From positions 124,001 through 188,000 of the forward strand of contig NZ_UUPU01000027.1 of NCBI RefSeq assembly GCF_900591205.1: a DNA stretch of 64,000 bases. Reading direction: 5' to 3'. This stretch comes from Pseudomonas viridiflava (GTDB lineage: Bacteria > Pseudomonadota > Gammaproteobacteria > Pseudomonadales > Pseudomonadaceae). Each line of letters starts with the position of its first letter. The first letter of the stretch is position 1. The position numbers were made by a program, and so were the translations under genes. Shown one piece after another: positions 1 through 9,183 of the stretch. Under the pieces are notes generated by a model, which made no database searches, was not told the origin of the DNA, and saw nothing but the letters and a program-made list of their open reading frames with translations.

Positions 1-491
1 ATAAAGGCCATCACCTGACGCAAGTACGGTTCCTGGTGATCCGAGCTGGCACCGGTGTGGATGCCGCCGCGAGCGGTGAGCACGATGGCGCGCTTGCCGG
101 TCAGCAGCCCTTGAGGGCCGGTGGCGGTGTACTTGAAGGTCACTCCGGCGCGCAACACGTGGTCCAGCCAGGCTTTGAGGGTGCTGGGGATGGCGAAGTT
201 GTACATCGGCGCGGCCAGCACCAACACATCGGCGGCCAGCAACTCATCAGTCAATTCATTGGAGCGATCCAGCGAGGCCTGTTCGATATCGTTGCGCTGT
301 TCGGTGGCTTTCATCCAGCCGCCGAGCAGGTTGGCGTCCAGGTGCGGAACCGGATTAAGGGCCACGTCGCGCATGGTGATCTGATCCGCCGGATGGGCAG
401 CCTGCCATTGGCTGATGAACTGCCGGGTCAGTTGTCGGGAGATCGAATCCTGCTGGCGGGCGCTGCTTTCGATGATCAGAACATTGGACAT
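1..491 (-). CDS. azoR: FMN-dependent NADH-azoreductase, 3' end cut by window edge
   Basis: The reverse strand encodes a protein beginning MSNVLIIESSARQQDS and running open off the left edge (about 163 residues present of a usual ~200). The N-terminal flavodoxin-like strand, the stretch LVLAAPMYNFAIPSTLKAWLDH near residues 93-112 (the family's MYNFxIPxxLKxWID signature) and a following TARGG motif identify the AzoR/AcpD family. These proteins reduce azo dyes and quinones with NADH through a two-electron flavin mechanism in the cytoplasm. It is followed upstream by a small secreted protein on the same strand and a divergent LysR gene, the order I recall for one P. aeruginosa azoreductase locus. 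Confidence 0.9.
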   Translation of the reverse strand, partial: MSNVLIIESSARQQDSISRQLTRQFISQWQAAHPADQITMRDVALNPVPHLDANLLGGWMKATEQRNDIEQASLDRSNELTDELLAADVLVLAAPMYNFAIPSTLKAWLDHVLRAGVTFKYTATGPQGLLTGKRAIVLTARGGIHTGASSDHQEPYLRQVMAF

Positions 492-590
492 GGCTTGGTA
501 GGCTCCATCTGTAAATGCTGTAAGGCGATGGAGAAAAGATTAACCAGGGGCCATTCGATTAAAAAGCGCAAAAAACTGCTATAACCCATC

Positions 591-606
591 TATAAATTTG
601 TTTATA
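591..606. promoter_or_regulatory. Small inverted repeat upstream of azoR
   Basis: TATAAA and TTTATA flank the 4 bases TTTG, giving a perfect 6-4-6 AT-rich inverted repeat. It lies about 100 bases upstream of the azoR start and just downstream of the secreted-protein gene. It could be part of the azoR promoter/operator, for instance for the neighbouring LysR regulator, but nothing else supports that. Confidence 0.25.
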
Positions 607-642
607 AGCGGAGTATTCCGGTAGACATGCTCCGCTGCCGCA

Positions 643-957
643 TTATTTTGGAGCGCACGCCAGAGCGATTCGCATCTTGATGATGGCGCGATTGAACTTG
701 ATCGTGGTGTCGGTGCTTTCGCCCGCCGGTACGGTGACGGTACGTCGCCGCGGCGCTTCCGGGCCGTTGGTGAAGATTACCGAACACACGGCGTCATGCG
801 TGCCGTAGTTATTCAGTCGGATCGAGCTGATGTCGCCGTCCACGTCGGACGCGGTGTAGTCGATGCTCACGCCGTCGATCTTTTTAGTCACGTCGATGGG
901 GTAGGCAAACGCGCTCATCGGCAGCAGCGCCAGCAACACACAACAGAATTTTCTCAT
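643..957 (-). CDS. Small secreted protein of unknown function
   Basis: A 104-residue protein starting MRKFCCVLLALLPMSAFAYPI: a clear Sec signal peptide (basic N-terminus, hydrophobic core, AFA cleavage site) followed by an ~85-residue mature domain. The mature part looks beta-rich, has two cysteines (in DAVCSVIF and ALACAPK) that could form a disulfide, and carries a PRRRTVTVPAG segment. A longer upstream start is possible, but the signal peptide fixes this ATG. It lies between azoR (same strand) and the divergent LysR gene 49 bases away. I recognise it as a conserved Pseudomonas hypothetical but no function can be assigned; it is probably periplasmic. Confidence 0.75.
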   Translation of the reverse strand: MRKFCCVLLALLPMSAFAYPIDVTKKIDGVSIDYTASDVDGDISSIRLNNYGTHDAVCSVIFTNGPEAPRRRTVTVPAGESTDTTIKFNRAIIKMRIALACAPK

Positions 958-1006
958 TCGGCAGTCTCCAATAAGGACCGCCAGCTTAGGACAAGAGGAA
1001 CCCATC

Positions 1007-1930
1007 TTGAAAGCGCCCCGCGTTACCCTCGATCAATGGCGCACGCTGCAAGCCGTGGTCGACCATGGCGGCTTCGCCCAGGCGGCTGAAGCGCTGCACC
1101 GTTCGCAGTCCTCGGTGAGCTACACCGTGGCCCGCATGCAAGACCAGCTCGGCGTGCCGCTGCTGCGCATCGACGGGCGCAAGGCGGTCCTCACCGACGC
1201 TGGCGAAGTGCTGTTGCGCCGCTCCCGGCAACTGGTGAAAAACGCCAGCCAGCTGGAAGACCTCGCCCACCACATGGAGCAGGGCTGGGAGGCGGAGGTG
1301 CGGCTGGTGGTCGACGCCGCCTACCCCAATGCACGCCTGGTGCGCGCCCTCACTGCCTTTATGCCGCAAAGCCGTGGCTGCCGGGTGCGCTTGCGTGAAG
1401 AGGTGCTGTCCGGCGTCGAAGAGCTATTGCTCGACGGCATGGCCGACCTGGCTATCAGCAGCTTCATTATCCCGGGCTATCTGGGCACGGAACTGAGCGA
1501 TGTGGAATTTATCGCCGTGGCCCACCCCGACCACTCGTTGCATCGCCTGAACCGCGAATTGAGCTTCCAGGACCTGGAAAGCCAGATGCAGGTGGTGATC
1601 CGTGACTCCGGCCGCCAGCAGCCACGGGACGTCGGCTGGCTTGGCGCCGAACAGCGCTGGACCGTCGGCAGCCTGGCCACCGCCGCCACTTTCGTCAGCA
1701 GCGGCCTGGGCTTTGCCTGGTTGCCGCGCCACCTGATTGAGCGCGAACTCAAGGAGGGCCTGCTCAAGCAGCTACCCTTGGAAGAGGGCGGCAGCCGCAA
1801 CCCCACCTTCTACCTGTACTCGAACAAGGACAAACCCCTGGGGCCAGCCACGCAGATTCTTGTGGAGTTGCTGCGCACCTTTGATACCGCCCCGCTGGAC
1901 GCGCCTTTTGCCGCCCCCCAGCAAGCCTGA
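1007..1930 (+). CDS. LysR-family transcriptional regulator (TTG start)
   Basis: A 307-residue LysR-type regulator. The N-terminal winged helix-turn-helix spans residues ~5-65 (TLDQWRTLQAVVDHGGFAQAAEALHRSQSSVSYTV). The effector-binding domain follows from ~90, with EEVLSGVEELLLDGMADLAIS typical of the periplasmic-binding-protein fold. The start is TTG at 1007, preceded by the strong ribosome site AGAGGAA seven bases upstream; no ATG gives a complete HTH. It is divergent from the small secreted gene and azoR, the usual geometry for LysR control of neighbours, and is followed 14 bases later by the hydrolase gene, so it may also head that operon. Confidence 0.9.
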   Translation: MKAPRVTLDQWRTLQAVVDHGGFAQAAEALHRSQSSVSYTVARMQDQLGVPLLRIDGRKAVLTDAGEVLLRRSRQLVKNASQLEDLAHHMEQGWEAEVRLVVDAAYPNARLVRALTAFMPQSRGCRVRLREEVLSGVEELLLDGMADLAISSFIIPGYLGTELSDVEFIAVAHPDHSLHRLNRELSFQDLESQMQVVIRDSGRQQPRDVGWLGAEQRWTVGSLATAATFVSSGLGFAWLPRHLIERELKEGLLKQLPLEEGGSRNPTFYLYSNKDKPLGPATQILVELLRTFDTAPLDAPFAAPQQA

Positions 1931-1944
1931 AATGGAGTTCATGC

Positions 1945-2748
1945 ATGGCCTGGTTCGACCACGAAGGATGCAACCTGCATTACGAGGAATACGGCCACGG
2001 CAACCCGCTGATCCTGATCCACGGACTGGGCTCCAGTTGCCAGGACTGGGAGCTGCAGATTCCGGTGCTGGCCAGGCACTACCGCCTGATCGTGGTGGAC
2101 GTACGCGGCCATGGTCGCTCCGACAAACCGCGTGAGCGCTACAGCATCAAGGGGTTCACCGACGACTTGGTCGCCCTGATCGAACGCCTGGCCCTGCCCC
2201 CGGCCCATGTGGTGGGCTTGTCGATGGGCGGCATGATCGCTTTTCAGCTGGCGGTGGACGAACCGTCGCGGGTCAAAAGCCTGTGCATCGTCAACAGCGC
2301 GCCCGAGGTCAAGGTGCGCAGCGCCCAGGAGTATTGGTGGTGGGCCAAGCGCTGGACCCTGGGCCGCGTGCTCAGCCTGGCCACCATCGGCAAAGCCCTG
2401 GGCGACCGGCTATTCCCCAAACCGGAACAAGCCGACCTGCGTCGCAAGATGGCTGAACGCTGGGCAAAAAATGACAAACGTGCTTATCTCGCCAGCTTCG
2501 ACGCGATTGTGGGCTGGGGCGTGCAGGAACGACTTTCCAGAATTACCTGTCCAACCTTGGTCATCAGCGCCGACCATGACTACACCCCCGTGGCGCAGAA
2601 AGAAATCTATGTAAAACTGCTGCCCGATGCGCGGCTGGTGGTGATCGAGGATTCCCGCCATGCCACGCCCTTGGATCAACCCGAAGTCTTTAATACCACC
2701 CTGCTCGATTTTCTAGAGACAGTCGAAACCACTACCCAGGATCACTGA
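1945..2748 (+). CDS. Alpha/beta hydrolase
   Basis: A 267-residue alpha/beta-hydrolase-fold enzyme. HGLG at residues 26-29 forms the oxyanion region, GLSMGG at 91-96 is the nucleophile elbow with Ser93, SADHDYTP near 208-215 supplies the acid, and DSRHATPLDQP near 235-245 supplies the catalytic histidine. The overall shape resembles 3-oxoadipate enol-lactonase-like hydrolases, but the substrate cannot be read from sequence. The gene follows the LysR gene by 14 bases and precedes the cyclophilin gene by 3 bases, so the three are probably cotranscribed. Confidence 0.9.
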   Translation: MAWFDHEGCNLHYEEYGHGNPLILIHGLGSSCQDWELQIPVLARHYRLIVVDVRGHGRSDKPRERYSIKGFTDDLVALIERLALPPAHVVGLSMGGMIAFQLAVDEPSRVKSLCIVNSAPEVKVRSAQEYWWWAKRWTLGRVLSLATIGKALGDRLFPKPEQADLRRKMAERWAKNDKRAYLASFDAIVGWGVQERLSRITCPTLVISADHDYTPVAQKEIYVKLLPDARLVVIEDSRHATPLDQPEVFNTTLLDFLETVETTTQDH

Positions 2749-2751
2749 CCC

Positions 2752-3348
2752 ATGCTGAAAAAAATCGCCTTCTTTGCCGGCTCCTTTCTGTTCGCTGCCA
2801 ACCTGATGGCCGCCACGGCAACCGCACCTGCCAAACCTGCTGCAGCGGCCAAGTCCAGCGCGCCACACGTCCTGATCAGCACCACCAACGGCGACATTGA
2901 AATCGAACTGGACCCGGTCAAGGCGCCGATCAGCACCAAGAACTTCCTGACCTATGTCGACAAGGGTTTCTACACCAACACGATTTTCCACCGCGTCATC
3001 CCGGGTTTCATGGTTCAGGGCGGCGGGTTCACCCAGTCGATGTCACAAAAACCCACCGACGCACCGATCAAGAACGAAGCCAGCAACGGCCTGCATAACG
3101 TACGTGGCACCTTGTCGATGGCGCGTACCAATGACCCGAACTCGGCCACCAGCCAGTTCTTCATTAACGTGGCCGACAATGCCTTCCTCGACCCGGGCCG
3201 CGATGCCGGTTATGCCGTATTCGCCAAGGTGGTCAAGGGCATGGACGTGGTTGATGTGATCGTCAACTCGCAGACCACCACTAAGCAAGGCATGCAGAAC
3301 GTGCCAATCGATCCTGTGTACATCAAGTCGGCCAAGCGCATCGACTGA
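2752..3348 (+). CDS. ppiA: Periplasmic peptidyl-prolyl cis-trans isomerase (cyclophilin)
   Basis: A 198-residue cyclophilin with a signal peptide ([21 protein letters not shown]) and a short Ala/Pro/Lys-rich linker. The catalytic domain has [13 protein letters not shown] near residues 81-93 (Arg and Phe of the active site) and [12 protein letters not shown] near 130-141. It catalyses proline isomerisation during folding of exported proteins in the periplasm. It lies 3 bases after the hydrolase gene, and a good intrinsic terminator follows. Confidence 0.95.
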   Translation: MLKKIAFFAGSFLFAANLMAATATAPAKPAAAAKSSAPHVLISTTNGDIEIELDPVKAPISTKNFLTYVDKGFYTNTIFHRVIPGFMVQGGGFTQSMSQKPTDAPIKNEASNGLHNVRGTLSMARTNDPNSATSQFFINVADNAFLDPGRDAGYAVFAKVVKGMDVVDVIVNSQTTTKQGMQNVPIDPVYIKSAKRID

Positions 3349-3377
3349 GGTCTGCAGGGCGTTCTTCAGGTAGCTCC

Positions 3378-3408
3378 GCGCGGTGCCCACAAGGCACCGC
3401 GCGCTTTT
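3378..3408 (+). terminator. Intrinsic terminator after ppiA
   Basis: A perfect 10-bp stem GCGCGGTGCC / GGCACCGCGC with the 5-base loop CACAA is followed by GCTTTT. It lies 30 bases after the ppiA stop and 35 before the ABC transporter start, so it should separate the two transcription units at least partly. Confidence 0.75.
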
Positions 3409-3442
3409 GAACAGGAGAGCCCGCCAGGCGGGCGTCAACCTA

Positions 3443-5275
3443 ATGCTCTATCGTCGTTTTGAACAACTGATCGATATTTTCCGCGACGCTCCCAGCGCGG
3501 CTCCTCCCGATAAAGTCCTGCCCTTCTACCTCTACTATCTGCGCCAGGTGTGGCCGCATTTCGCCGCGTTGCTGGTGGTGGGCCTGATCGGCGCGCTGAT
3601 CGAAGTTGCGCTGTTCAGCTACTTGAGCCGCATCATCGACCTGGCCCAGGGCACCCCGCCGGCGAACTTCTTCCAACTGCACAGCACCGAGCTGATCTGG
3701 ATGGCTGTGGTCGCCCTGCTGCTGCGCCCGATCTTCGGCGCCCTGCATGATCTGCTGGTGCACCAGACGATCAGCCCCGGCATGACCAGCCTGATCCGTT
3801 GGCAGAACCACAGCTACGTGCTCAAGCAGAGCCTGAATTTCTTCCAGAATGACTTCGCCGGGCGCATCGCCCAGCGCATCATGCAAACCGGCAACTCCCT
3901 GCGCGACTCCGCCGTGGCGGCGGTGGATGCGATCTGGCACGTGGCGATTTACGCGATCAGTGCCTTGGTGCTGTTTGCCGAAGCCGACTGGCGCCTGATG
4001 ATCCCCCTGGTGACCTGGATCATCGCCTACAGCCTGACCCTGCGCTACTTCGTGCCTCGGGTGAAAGAACGCTCGGTAATTTCATCCGAAGCGCGCTCCA
4101 AATTGATGGGCCGTATCGTCGACGGCTACACCAATATCGCCACCTTGAAGCTGTTCGCTCACACCCAGTACGAGCAGCAGTACGCCAAGGAAGCGATCAT
4201 CGAACAAACCGAAAAAACCCAGCTGGCCAGCCGCGTGGTCACCAGCATGGACATCGTGATCACCACCATGAACGGCCTGTTGATCGTCACCACCACCGGC
4301 CTTGCCCTGTGGTTGTGGACGCAGTCACTGATCTCGGTGGGCGCCATCGCCCTGGCCACCGGTCTGGTCATCCGCATCGTCAACATGTCCGGCTGGATCA
4401 TGTGGGTGGTCAACGGCATTTTCGAAAATATCGGCATGGTGCAGGACGGCCTTAAAACCATCGCCCAGCCGCTGGCCGTGATCGACCGCGACAATGCCCC
4501 GCGCCTGAGCGTGCCCCAGGGCGAAGTGCGTTTCGAACAGGTGGATTTCCACTACGGCAAGAAGAGCGGGATCATTGGCGGCCTCAACCTGAACATCAAG
4601 GCGGGTGAAAAAATCGGCCTGATCGGCCCGTCCGGCGCGGGCAAGTCGACCCTGGTCAACCTGCTGCTGCGCCTGTATGACCTGCAAGGCGGACGTATCC
4701 TGATCGACGGTCAGAACATCGCCGAGGTCGTCCAGGAAACCCTGCGCGAACAGATCGGCATGATCACCCAGGACACCTCGCTGCTGCACCGCTCGATCCG
4801 CGACAACCTGTTGTACGGCAAGCCGGACGCCACCGACGCAGAACTCTGGGCCGCCGTGCACAAGGCGCGCGCCGATGAGTTCATCCCACTGCTGTCGGAC
4901 GCCGAAGGCCGCACCGGGCTGGATGCGCATGTGGGCGAACGCGGGGTGAAGCTCTCGGGCGGCCAACGCCAGCGCATCGCCATCGCCCGCGTGCTGCTCA
5001 AGGACGCGCCGATTCTGATCATGGACGAAGCCACCTCGGCACTGGACTCGGAAGTGGAAGCGGCGATCCAGGAAAGCCTGGAGACCTTGATGCAGGGCAA
5101 GACGGTGATTGCGATCGCACACCGGCTGTCGACCATTGCGCGGATGGACCGCCTGGTGGTGCTGGAGAAAGGCCAGATCGCCGAGAGCGGCAGCCATGCC
5201 GAGTTGCTCGCGCACGGTGGGTTGTACTCGCGGTTGTGGCAGCACCAGACCGGAGGGTTCGTCGGCATCGACTGA
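3443..5275 (+). CDS. ABC transporter, fused permease and ATPase
   Basis: A 610-residue ABC exporter half-transporter. About six membrane segments occupy residues 30-320. The nucleotide-binding domain has Walker A GPSGAGKST near 395-403, signature LSGGQRQR near 503, Walker B LIMDEATSALDS near 525 and an H-loop in AIAHRLST. I chose the ATG giving MLYRRFEQL; an in-frame upstream start would begin inside the preceding terminator hairpin. The protein should work as an inner-membrane homodimer exporting a lipid, drug or peptide, but the substrate is unknown. The hydrolase-cyclophilin-ABC order is conserved in other pseudomonads as I recall it. Confidence 0.92.
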   Translation: MLYRRFEQLIDIFRDAPSAAPPDKVLPFYLYYLRQVWPHFAALLVVGLIGALIEVALFSYLSRIIDLAQGTPPANFFQLHSTELIWMAVVALLLRPIFGALHDLLVHQTISPGMTSLIRWQNHSYVLKQSLNFFQNDFAGRIAQRIMQTGNSLRDSAVAAVDAIWHVAIYAISALVLFAEADWRLMIPLVTWIIAYSLTLRYFVPRVKERSVISSEARSKLMGRIVDGYTNIATLKLFAHTQYEQQYAKEAIIEQTEKTQLASRVVTSMDIVITTMNGLLIVTTTGLALWLWTQSLISVGAIALATGLVIRIVNMSGWIMWVVNGIFENIGMVQDGLKTIAQPLAVIDRDNAPRLSVPQGEVRFEQVDFHYGKKSGIIGGLNLNIKAGEKIGLIGPSGAGKSTLVNLLLRLYDLQGGRILIDGQNIAEVVQETLREQIGMITQDTSLLHRSIRDNLLYGKPDATDAELWAAVHKARADEFIPLLSDAEGRTGLDAHVGERGVKLSGGQRQRIAIARVLLKDAPILIMDEATSALDSEVEAAIQESLETLMQGKTVIAIAHRLSTIARMDRLVVLEKGQIAESGSHAELLAHGGLYSRLWQHQTGGFVGID

Positions 5276-5294
5276 AGCCCCACCGCTATACCCC

Positions 5295-5383
5295 TGTGGG
5301 AGCTGGCTTGCCTGCGATAGCGGTGGGTCAGTCAATGAAGAGCTGACGGTGAGACCGTCATCGCAGGCAAGCCTGCTCCCACA
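5295..5383. repeat. REP-type inverted repeat pair
   Basis: Two inverted copies of a unit beginning TGTGGGAGCTGGCTTGCCTG (left) and ending GCAAGCCTGCTCCCACA (right) enclose about 35 bases. The same unit recurs in many gaps of this window and matches the palindromic intergenic repeats typical of fluorescent pseudomonads. It lies after the ABC transporter stop, where it may stabilise the mRNA 3' end or stop transcription. Confidence 0.85.
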
Positions 5384-5555
5384 CTTAAATTGCGTCAGGC
5401 GTCCAGATTCAAAGGGCCCTGGCGCTTTTTTTTGCCTGGCTTTGTGGCGTAACCCTGCTGTACTCAGTGCAGTGCCCAGACGGGCGCTGAAGTAAATCTG
5501 CAGGGAGCATCATTGATTTACTGATCGGTAGAGCGATCTATCAAGGACGTGTTGC

Positions 5556-6257
5556 ATGTCTTTGTTCAAACGTTCAATTACAGAGGGGTTAGGTACGTTT
5601 TGGCTGGTGTTGGGCGGTTGCGGGAGTGCGGTGCTGGCCGCAGCGTTCCCTGCAGTCGGGATCGGGTTGTTGGGCGTGTCGCTGGCCTTCGGGCTGACGG
5701 TGCTGACCATGGCGGTTGCCATCGGGCACATCAGCGGCTGCCACCTCAACCCGGCAGTATCGGTAGGGCTGGTAGTGGGCGGGAGGTTTCCGGCCAGGGA
5801 GTTACCGGCGTATATCGTGGCCCAAGTCATTGGCGGGGTAGTTGCCGCCGCGTTGTTGTACTTCATTGCCAGCGGCAAACCGGGCTTCGAACTGGCCGGC
5901 GGCCTGGCATCAAACGGCTATGGCGCACATTCCCCCGGCGGCTACTCGCTGGCAGCGGGGTTTGTGTGTGAGCTGGTGATGACCGCGATGTTCCTGCTGA
6001 TCATCCTCGGCGCCACCGACCACCGTGCCCCCAAGGGCCTGGCGCCCATCGCCATCGGTCTGGCCCTCACCTTGATCCACCTGATCTCCATTCCCGTGAC
6101 CAACACCTCGGTCAACCCAGCCCGCAGTACCGGGCCTGCGTTGATTGTGGGCGGGTGGGCGGTCCAGCAGTTGTGGATGTTCTGGCTCGCGCCGATTCTG
6201 GGTGCGGTGGTTGCCGGCGTGACCTATCGTTGGCTGGGCAAGGAGCAGCCGGCCTGA
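5556..6257 (+). CDS. aqpZ: Aquaporin Z
   Basis: A 233-residue major intrinsic protein with six membrane segments and the two half-helix signatures [12 protein letters not shown] near residues 59-70 and [12 protein letters not shown] near 184-195, the paired NPA motifs of the pore. The arginine after the second NPA and a histidine in loop 5 favour a water-selective aquaporin over a glycerol facilitator. A ribosome site AAGGAC lies about 10 bases before the ATG. It is followed by a convergent gene with only 11 bases between stops. Confidence 0.95.
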   Translation: MSLFKRSITEGLGTFWLVLGGCGSAVLAAAFPAVGIGLLGVSLAFGLTVLTMAVAIGHISGCHLNPAVSVGLVVGGRFPARELPAYIVAQVIGGVVAAALLYFIASGKPGFELAGGLASNGYGAHSPGGYSLAAGFVCELVMTAMFLLIILGATDHRAPKGLAPIAIGLALTLIHLISIPVTNTSVNPARSTGPALIVGGWAVQQLWMFWLAPILGAVVAGVTYRWLGKEQPA

Positions 6258-6268
6258 GCAAAGCGAGT

Positions 6269-7405
6269 TCAGCCCTGCCGATAAGGCAGGGCTGCCCTCG
6301 CCTCTTCGGCATACGCCAGAATCCCCACCCGCTCGCGCGCCAGGAAGTCCTCTACGGCATTCTTCAACCCCGGATGGCGCAGGTAGTGCCATGACCGCGT
6401 GATCACCGGTTCAAACCCTCGAATCAACTTGTGCTCGCCCTGTGCACCGGCGTCGAAGCGTTGCAGGCCGTGGGCGATAGCGTAGTCCATGCCCTGGTAG
6501 AAACAGGTTTCGAAATGCAGTCGATCAAACTCGGCCAGGCAGCCCCAGTAACGGCCGTAGAAACTGCCACCAGCGATCAGGCTGAAGGCCATGGCCACCG
6601 GGCGTGAACCCTGTTTGGCCAGCACCACGCGAATCGCCTCGGGCATGCGCTCGGCCAGCAGGCTGAAAAAGGTACGGGTCAGGTAGGGGGTTTGCCGGCG
6701 TACCGCGTAGGTATTGGCGTAGCAAGCGTAGACAAAATCCCACTGCGCCTCGCTCAGCTCATGGCCTTGCAACCACTCGAAGTCGATGCCCTGCCCCGCC
6801 ACTTGTTCGCGTTCCTTGCGCATCTGCTTGCGCTTGCGTGAACTCAGGGCGTCGAGGAAGTCCTGAAAATCGCGGTAGCCGCGATTCTGCCAGTGAAACT
6901 GGCAGCCCAGGCGCTGCAACCAGCCCGGCTGCGCGGCCAATGCGTCGTCGGCCAGCACGTCAGTGAAGTTGATGTGCGCGCTGGAGAGCCCCTCGATTTC
7001 CAGGTAGCCCGGCAGGCTGTTGAGCAGTTCGAAACCGTCCTCGGCACTGCGCGCCAGCAAGCGTGGCCCACTGACCGGACTGAACGGCACCGCCGTCAGC
7101 AGCTTGGGGTAATAGTCGATGCCCGCCCGCTCACAGGCATCGGCCCAGCCGTGATCGAACACGTACTCGCCATAGGAATGCCACTTGCGATAACTGGGCA
7201 ATGCCGCCACCAGTCGCTCGCCCTCCCAGTGCAGCAAATGTTCCGGTTGCCAGCCCGAGTGCGGGCCCAGGCTCGCGCTGTCTTCCAGTGCGCTCAGAAA
7301 GGCGTGCCGCACAAAGGGCTGGGCGTCCGGCACCAGTGCATCCCACGTCTGCGGGGCGATTTCGGACAGGCTGTCCAGGCGTTGCAACGGCATCGGCATC
7401 CTCAC
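6269..7405 (-). CDS. FemAB/GNAT-like acyltransferase (COG3146 type)
   Basis: A 378-residue protein of the group annotated as peptidoglycan-biosynthesis-like or GNAT N-acetyltransferases. Features seen include RQTPYLTRTFFSLLAERMPEAIRVVLAKQ followed by PVAMAFSLIAGGSFYGRYWGC, which resembles the acyl-donor fold, and a conserved C-terminal GAQGEHKLIRGFEPVITRSWH. The length fits the family. Other in-frame ATGs lie 2 and 4 codons later, so the exact start is uncertain. No substrate is known for this family. It converges on aqpZ and is divergent from the porin. Confidence 0.8.
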   Translation of the reverse strand: MRMPMPLQRLDSLSEIAPQTWDALVPDAQPFVRHAFLSALEDSASLGPHSGWQPEHLLHWEGERLVAALPSYRKWHSYGEYVFDHGWADACERAGIDYYPKLLTAVPFSPVSGPRLLARSAEDGFELLNSLPGYLEIEGLSSAHINFTDVLADDALAAQPGWLQRLGCQFHWQNRGYRDFQDFLDALSSRKRKQMRKEREQVAGQGIDFEWLQGHELSEAQWDFVYACYANTYAVRRQTPYLTRTFFSLLAERMPEAIRVVLAKQGSRPVAMAFSLIAGGSFYGRYWGCLAEFDRLHFETCFYQGMDYAIAHGLQRFDAGAQGEHKLIRGFEPVITRSWHYLRHPGLKNAVEDFLARERVGILAYAEEARAALPYRQG

Positions 7406-7511
7406 TACTTCATGGCGTGACAGCCTCGCGAGTATCGCTTATCGCCGTCCTCAACACACCCCTGAATCACGCGACAGGGCTCTAAACCAATAGTTCCATT
7501 CTTAAATAATT

Positions 7512-7527
7512 TGTCATGTAGATGACA
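7512..7527. promoter_or_regulatory. Inverted repeat in the porin promoter region
   Basis: TGTCAT-GTAG-ATGACA is a perfect 6-4-6 inverted repeat, 150 bases upstream of the porin ATG and 107 bases upstream of the divergent acyltransferase start. It has the size of an operator for a dimeric regulator. The half-site resembles the TGTCAT core of PhoB boxes, but those are direct repeats, so a PHO box is not supported. Confidence 0.35.
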
Positions 7528-7676
7528 TCACTTAGCCACTGCTGCGTCATAAACGATCGCGATACTGACGCCTGTTTTTAGAGCGCCTGGTTCTAGCAGG
7601 TGGTTATTTTTCCGTCCGTCATCGGTCGGTTGTGTCCTGGATGGTTTGCCATCCCTCCTCACTTTCGGAGATTGAT

Positions 7677-9020
7677 ATGCGTCTTGCTTCCACTAAAACT
7701 GCGGCGGTCCTGTGCGGCGGCCTGTTACTGGCCCTGAGCGTTCCGGCCAGCGCTGCAGTCGACGCTAAATTGCTCGACATGCTCAAGGCCAACGGCCAGA
7801 TCACTACGGCGCAGTACACCGAACTGCAAGCTGAACTGGCCAAGGATCAGAAAGAAAAGCAGATCGCACAGCAAGCTCAACAAGAGACCAACGAACAGAT
7901 CGCGGCCACCGCGAAAAAAACCAACGAGCTGAGCAGCTTCGATCAGAAGCTGGCCTGGGCGGCGAAGACTCAGTTCAAGGGTGATGTGCGCATGCGCCAC
8001 GAGACCATCAAGGTCGAAGGCGAAAATGGCGTCACCCGCGCCGGCGTCACCGGTCGTGACAAGGATCGCGAACGGATCCGCGCACGCCTCGGCGCCTACA
8101 CCGAAATCAACCCACAGGTGGACACCGGCATTCGTATCGCCACCGGCGGCGGCAGCGATGCGCGCTCAACCAACCAGGACCTGGACGGTTACTTCGATAA
8201 AAAGTCGATCTGGCTGGACCTCGGCTACATCGACTACCACCCCGACCAGATCAAAAACCTGCACATCATTGGCGGCAAAATGCTGCAGCCATGGGTCAAC
8301 ATGGGCGATGTGATCTGGGATAGCGACATCAACCCGGAAGGCTTGGCAGTCACCTACAAATACCCACTGGGCGGCAGCGCCGAGCTGTTCGGCAGCCTGG
8401 GTAACTACAACCTCAAGGACAACGTGGACGGTGATGGCGTGCAGTACCGCCATGACCTGCGCCTGACCACCGGCCAGTTGGGCACCCGTTTCTCGGTGAC
8501 CGACAACCTGAAAGTGACCCTGGGCGGCAGCGTCTACGCCTACCAGAACGACGAAGACAGCCGTGCCTCCGGCACCAGCACCCCGAACGTGCTGGCGACC
8601 AACGGCAACACACCAAACGGCGAGTTCCGCCTGTACGAAGGCTTCAGCCAAGTCGATATCGGCGGCCTGGCAGTACCTCTGGCGTTCTACGGCCAGTACG
8701 TGAAAAACAACGACGCTGTCGACGATGCCGACACTGCCTGGTTGCTGGGTGCCAAATCCAAGGTGTTCGGCTTTAACCTGGACTACAACTATCGCGACGT
8801 AGAGAAAAACGCCGTCGTGGGCGCCTTTACCGACTCGGACTTCGGCGGCGGCTTCACCGGCTCCCGTGGTCACAAGTTCAAAGTCGGCTATGACATCGAC
8901 AAAAACTTCGCCATCGGTGCAACCTACTTCCTGACCAAGACCGACACCTACAGCCGCACGCTCGTGGACCGTAGCGCCAAGGCCAACACCTTCCAGCTGG
9001 ACGCAGAAGCCAAGTTCTAA
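7677..9020 (+). CDS. Putative outer-membrane porin
   Basis: A 447-residue protein. It begins with a signal peptide (MRLASTKTAAVLCGGLLLALSVPASAA), then a charged helical segment rich in Gln, Lys and Glu (about residues 28-85) that looks like a coiled coil. A beta-barrel follows with alternating hydrophobic strands, ending in a terminal phenylalanine (LDAEAKF) as expected for BAM-dependent insertion. It fits the Porin_5-type putative porins. The ATG at 7677 has GGAG seven bases before it; an upstream in-frame start would spoil the signal peptide. The solute is unknown. A strong hairpin follows the stop. Confidence 0.85.
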   Translation: MRLASTKTAAVLCGGLLLALSVPASAAVDAKLLDMLKANGQITTAQYTELQAELAKDQKEKQIAQQAQQETNEQIAATAKKTNELSSFDQKLAWAAKTQFKGDVRMRHETIKVEGENGVTRAGVTGRDKDRERIRARLGAYTEINPQVDTGIRIATGGGSDARSTNQDLDGYFDKKSIWLDLGYIDYHPDQIKNLHIIGGKMLQPWVNMGDVIWDSDINPEGLAVTYKYPLGGSAELFGSLGNYNLKDNVDGDGVQYRHDLRLTTGQLGTRFSVTDNLKVTLGGSVYAYQNDEDSRASGTSTPNVLATNGNTPNGEFRLYEGFSQVDIGGLAVPLAFYGQYVKNNDAVDDADTAWLLGAKSKVFGFNLDYNYRDVEKNAVVGAFTDSDFGGGFTGSRGHKFKVGYDIDKNFAIGATYFLTKTDTYSRTLVDRSAKANTFQLDAEAKF

Positions 9021-9036
9021 GAAGGACAGCGACACG

Positions 9037-9107
9037 TTTCAAGCTACAAGCTTCAAGGAAGAGCACGTCACTTGCAGCTTCAAGCTCAGCGCTTGAAGCT
9101 GCTTCTC
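9037..9107. repeat. AGCTTCAAGC-family repeat and probable terminator
   Basis: This gap holds repeated AAGCT/CTTCAAG words and a perfect 12-bp hairpin, GCAGCTTCAAGC / GCTTGAAGCTGC (9074-9085 and 9091-9102), with loop TCAGC. It lies just after the porin stop and may end that transcript. Related elements lie near 15653, 28388 and 61620, so this is a second dispersed repeat family distinct from the TGTGGGAG family. Confidence 0.7.
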
Positions 9108-9183
9108 TAACAGTCTTGCGTGGGTGGGTCGGTCCCCATCATCCGTCCGAGTCACTCACGCGAGCCTGCTTTATCTCCCGCCG

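Noticed and set aside
7512..7550. PHO box in front of the porin
   Set aside because: TGTCAT words occur, but as an inverted repeat rather than the 11-base direct repeats required by PhoB.
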